The notes below the pieces were generated by a model. It made no database searches. It saw only the letters and a list, made by a program, of their open reading frames with translations, and was not told the DNA's origin. A stretch of 64,000 bases of DNA from Clostridia bacterium (GTDB lineage: Bacteria > Bacillota > Clostridia > Christensenellales > UBA1242), in contig JAFUSR010000004.1 in assembly GCA_017467585.1 (NCBI GenBank), positions 536,620 to 600,619 of the forward strand. Direction: 5' to 3'. Shown here piece by piece: positions 61,551 to 64,000 of the stretch. The position numbers were made by a program, and so were the translations under genes. Each line of letters opens with the position of its first letter. Position 1 is the first letter of the stretch.

Positions 61551-62509
61551 TAGTTTTCTGCTTGCAAATTTTGCTTGCAAACATCTCCCACTTTTAATTT
61601 TCTTCCAGAGATAAGTTGCTTTGCCTCGAGAACTTTTCCTCCAGGAAGTTGAACAAGCCCAAGGCTTATAATTCCGCTGCCTGTTTCAACAAACACTCCA
61701 GCCTTTGCACTGCTTGAGCCTAATATTGTTCCTGGCAAGGCATCTTCGCTGCTGTCAATTGTTGCAACAGACGCAGTATAAATTTTGAGAACCTGTCCGC
61801 CAACTTCGGTTGTGGCAATTGGGTCTGGATTTGCCCCCATAACAAGGCTACGAATTTGATTTGCAGACTTGTTCCAATTAATAACGCAATCTGCCTTGCT
61901 TATCTTTTTTGTGAATGTCGCTGCGCTGTGATTCTGCTTAATGTGAATTTCTCTGCCTTCTTCAATTGCGTTTACTGTTTCAAGAAGCATTCCGGCGCCA
62001 AGTGCAGAAAGTTTAGCAGAAAGGTCGCCTGCTGTGTCAGTTGGCAAAATTTCAATTTCTTTTTGACAAAGAATATCACCAGTGTCGAGCCCAATATCAG
62101 TTTGCATAATTGTTATTCCGGTTTTAGTTTCACCAGCAATAATTGCAGACTGAATTGGAGATGCCCCACGATATTTTGGAAGCAGTGAAGCATGAACATT
62201 AATAATTCCGTGGCGAGGAATGTCAATAACTTGTTGCGACAAGATTTGCCCATATGCCGCAGTAATCATTAAATCTGGCTTTAAATCTTTTAAAATGTCA
62301 ATTCCATCACGAGATATTTTAACAAATTGATAAACAGGAATATTGTGTTCAACAGCATAAACCTTAACTGCAGAAGGTTCAATCTTGTTTCCTCTTGCGT
62401 TAGGCTTGTCTGGCTGGGTTACAACGGCCACCACCTGATGATGGCTGTTAACCAGCATATCTAACGATTCAATTGCAAATTCTGGTGTTCCCAAAAAAAT
62501 AATTCTCAT
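61550..62509 (-). CDS. fmt: Methionyl-tRNA formyltransferase
   Basis: 319 aa. The N-terminal formyltransferase domain has FLGTPEFA at the start, NVHASLLPKYRGASPIQ near 110 and the D in QTDIGLDTGD. C-terminal OB-like domain. Formylates initiator Met-tRNA. Nine bases after def. Confidence 0.96.
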   Translation of the reverse strand: MRIIFLGTPEFAIESLDMLVNSHHQVVAVVTQPDKPNARGNKIEPSAVKVYAVEHNIPVYQFVKISRDGIDILKDLKPDLMITAAYGQILSQQVIDIPRHGIINVHASLLPKYRGASPIQSAIIAGETKTGITIMQTDIGLDTGDILCQKEIEILPTDTAGDLSAKLSALGAGMLLETVNAIEEGREIHIKQNHSAATFTKKISKADCVINWNKSANQIRSLVMGANPDPIATTEVGGQVLKIYTASVATIDSSEDALPGTILGSSSAKAGVFVETGSGIISLGLVQLPGGKVLEAKQLISGRKLKVGDVCKQNLQAEN

Positions 62510-62518
62510 ATGTCTTTC

Positions 62519-62974
62519 CTAGTTATATTTTTTAATTTTTGTTGCTCTATCAATAAATAAAATTCCATCTAAGTGGTCACTTTCATGACAAAACGCCTTT
62601 GCAGCATATCCAGAAAGCTTGTCTTGGTGGCTTTCTCCGTTTCTGTCTTGATATGTTATCCAAACATGCTCTGGTCTTTCAACATAACCAAATCTGTCCG
62701 GAATAGACAAACAGCCCTCTTCCTTAATCTTGTTTGTTCCACTGCTCTTTGTGATTTTAGGGTTAACAAATTCTCTAAGCCCATCGCCAGTGTCAATAAC
62801 AAACGCACGTTTTAAAACGCCAACTTGAACAGCAGAAAGTCCAGCTCCATCAGCCTTATACATTGTGTCTGCCATATCGTCTAAAAGCATAGCAAGGCGC
62901 TCGTCGAAAACGGTAACTTCCTTGCTGACTTTTCTGAGCACCGGGTCTCCCTCTAAAATAATTTTTCTAATCAT
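62519..62974 (-). CDS. def: Peptide deformylase
   Basis: Removes the formyl group added by Fmt. 151 aa. Motif 1 GLSAVQVG (usually GLAAxQ), motif 2 EGCLSIPD with the metal Cys, motif 3 HESDHLDG in place of HExDHLxG. Short type 1 enzyme. Confidence 0.95.
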   Translation of the reverse strand: MIRKIILEGDPVLRKVSKEVTVFDERLAMLLDDMADTMYKADGAGLSAVQVGVLKRAFVIDTGDGLREFVNPKITKSSGTNKIKEEGCLSIPDRFGYVERPEHVWITYQDRNGESHQDKLSGYAAKAFCHESDHLDGILFIDRATKIKKYN

Positions 62975-62982
62975 AATTTCTC

Positions 62983-64000
62983 CTAGCTTAAACTTTGAGG
63001 ATTAATTTCAACAAAACAACTAACATTGTTCTTTTTGTTCTCTTCACACAATCGATAAAGCTGAGTAATAATGTCGTCAGACTCTTCTAGTTTTAGCCTC
63101 ATCAAAACCTGATATCGATATTTGTTTTGAATTCTGCCAACTGGCGACTTGCTCACCCCAAGATACACAAATTGCCCCGAATGTTTAAGCGATAAGTCTT
63201 TTACGCTATCATAATACACCTTTGTTGAGTTTTTTGCAAGTTCTTCGTCATCACTCGAAAACAGAACTCTGACAATTTTTGTAAATGGTGGAAAGTTTGT
63301 CATTTCTCTAAGGTTTGCCTCTTTTTTATAAAACGACAAATAATCATAACCGCTAGCCAGCCTATAAACGTAGTGTCTTGGCACATAAGTTTGCAAAATT
63401 ATCTTACCCTGAAGGTCTGCTCTGCCGGCTCTGCCTGCAACCTGAGTAATTAGCTGGAATGTTCTCTCTGTTGCCGTGTAACTGCTCTGATAAAGGCTTT
63501 GGTCAGCATCCACAATTCCAACAAGAGTTACAGCCGGAAAGTCGTGACCCTTTACTATCATTTGCGTTCCAACAAGAACTTGAGCTTTGCCATCTCTAAA
63601 CTGTGACAAAATTTTATAGTGCCCATTTTTTTGAGAGGTTGTGTCGTTGTCCATGCGCAGAACCTTTGTTCCCGGAAATAGTTTTTCAATTTCTTCAACA
63701 ACTTGCTGTGTTCCAACACTGCCAAATTTTAAGTTTTTGCTGTGGCACTCAGGACACTCACTAAACACTTTGTATCTCGCAGAACAAAAGTGACACTTAA
63801 GCGCATTATCATGCTTATGATAAACAAGTGCAGTATCACAATTTTGACACTTCGGAACATAGCCACAGTCTTTGCACATCAAAAACGAAGCATAGCCACG
63901 ACGATTAATAAAAATCATGGCTTGATTGCCTGTGTCTAGTGTGTTTTTGAGTTCAGTTTTCAATCTCTCGCTAAAAATTTCGTTGTTTCCATTTTGAACC
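62983..64000 (-). CDS. priA: Primosomal protein N' PriA (C-terminal part, cut by window edge)
   Basis: Replication-restart helicase. The frame is open to the window edge, so the first ~400 residues are outside. Visible: NRRGYA, eight zinc Cys in four CxxC pairs (CKDCGYVPKCQNC, CHFC, CPEC), GTQMIVKGHDFP, and QVAGRAGR of motif VI. First visible gene of priA-def-fmt-rlmN-rpe. The frame continues through the TTG at 63963 with PriA-like sequence (GNNEIFS). Confidence 0.96.
   Translation of the reverse strand, partial: VQNGNNEIFSERLKTELKNTLDTGNQAMIFINRRGYASFLMCKDCGYVPKCQNCDTALVYHKHDNALKCHFCSARYKVFSECPECHSKNLKFGSVGTQQVVEEIEKLFPGTKVLRMDNDTTSQKNGHYKILSQFRDGKAQVLVGTQMIVKGHDFPAVTLVGIVDADQSLYQSSYTATERTFQLITQVAGRAGRADLQGKIILQTYVPRHYVYRLASGYDYLSFYKKEANLREMTNFPPFTKIVRVLFSSDDEELAKNSTKVYYDSVKDLSLKHSGQFVYLGVSKSPVGRIQNKYRYQVLMRLKLEESDDIITQLYRLCEENKKNNVSCFVEINPQSLS

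Overview
The window is a stretch of chromosome from an AT-rich bacterium of the Bacillota, most like an uncultured Clostridia lineage. The evidence is T-box leaders on serS and thrS, an endonuclease-type MutL, RNase Y, a FakA/Asp23 pair, a QueH-type queuosine enzyme, and gene orders typical of Firmicutes: rpsO-pnp-deacetylase-M16-ftsK-rimO-pgsA-recA-rny, infC-rpmI-rplT, ruvCAB-queA-tgt-yajC-secDF, and priA-def-fmt-rlmN-rpe beside rpmB/yloU/fakA/recG. Almost everything is housekeeping. There is no prophage, insertion sequence or CRISPR array.

Layout: 1-3.2 kb is mismatch repair (mutS 3' end, mutL). 3.2-12.7 kb holds lexA, a Cys/His-rich small protein, tRNA-Trp, rnhA, a very large membrane-anchored PadR-type regulator, a YgjP-type metalloprotease, about 0.85 kb of non-coding DNA, serS with its T-box, a Xer-type recombinase and an M19 dipeptidase. 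12.7-25 kb is the rny-recA-pgsA-rimO-ftsK-M16-deacetylase-pnp-rpsO block. 25-33 kb holds relA, recJ, secF, secD, a TIGR04086-type membrane protein and yajC. 33-41.4 kb holds tgt, queA, ruvB, ruvA, ruvC, a GT2 glycosyltransferase, a DegV protein, a YebC protein and an rRNA methyltransferase. 41.4-45.7 kb is rplT-rpmI-infC with a long leader, thrS with its T-box and a YtxC-like gene. 45.9-52 kb holds an Mrr-like membrane protein, cmk, queH, argS, two orphan genes, three tRNAs (Val, Gly, Cys) and rlmH. 52.1-52.8 kb is a complex tRNA-Leu locus. 52.8-64 kb holds metG, recG, fakA, yloU, rpmB, rpe, rlmN, fmt, def and the 3' part of priA.

How it works together: lexA, recA and ruvC each carry a LexA-like operator inside the core promoter, so an SOS circuit can be read directly from the sequence. 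The serS, thrS, infC and metG transcripts each have a leader with an intrinsic terminator. For serS and thrS it is a T-box. For infC it fits L20-type autoregulation. The metG leader has no T-box signature and is unexplained. Two genes (rnhA, xer) and one small leader ORF start exactly six bases after a good -10 box, with no Shine-Dalgarno sequence, which suggests leaderless mRNAs.

The most unusual part is the tRNA-Leu locus. A structured element beginning with a near-copy of the tRNA-Leu 5' end lies upstream. Downstream are two tandem units of 138 and 146 bp, each beginning with the last 10 bases of the tRNA. This resembles in form the tyrT repeats of E. coli. A related GC-rich motif follows tRNA-Trp 48 kb away.
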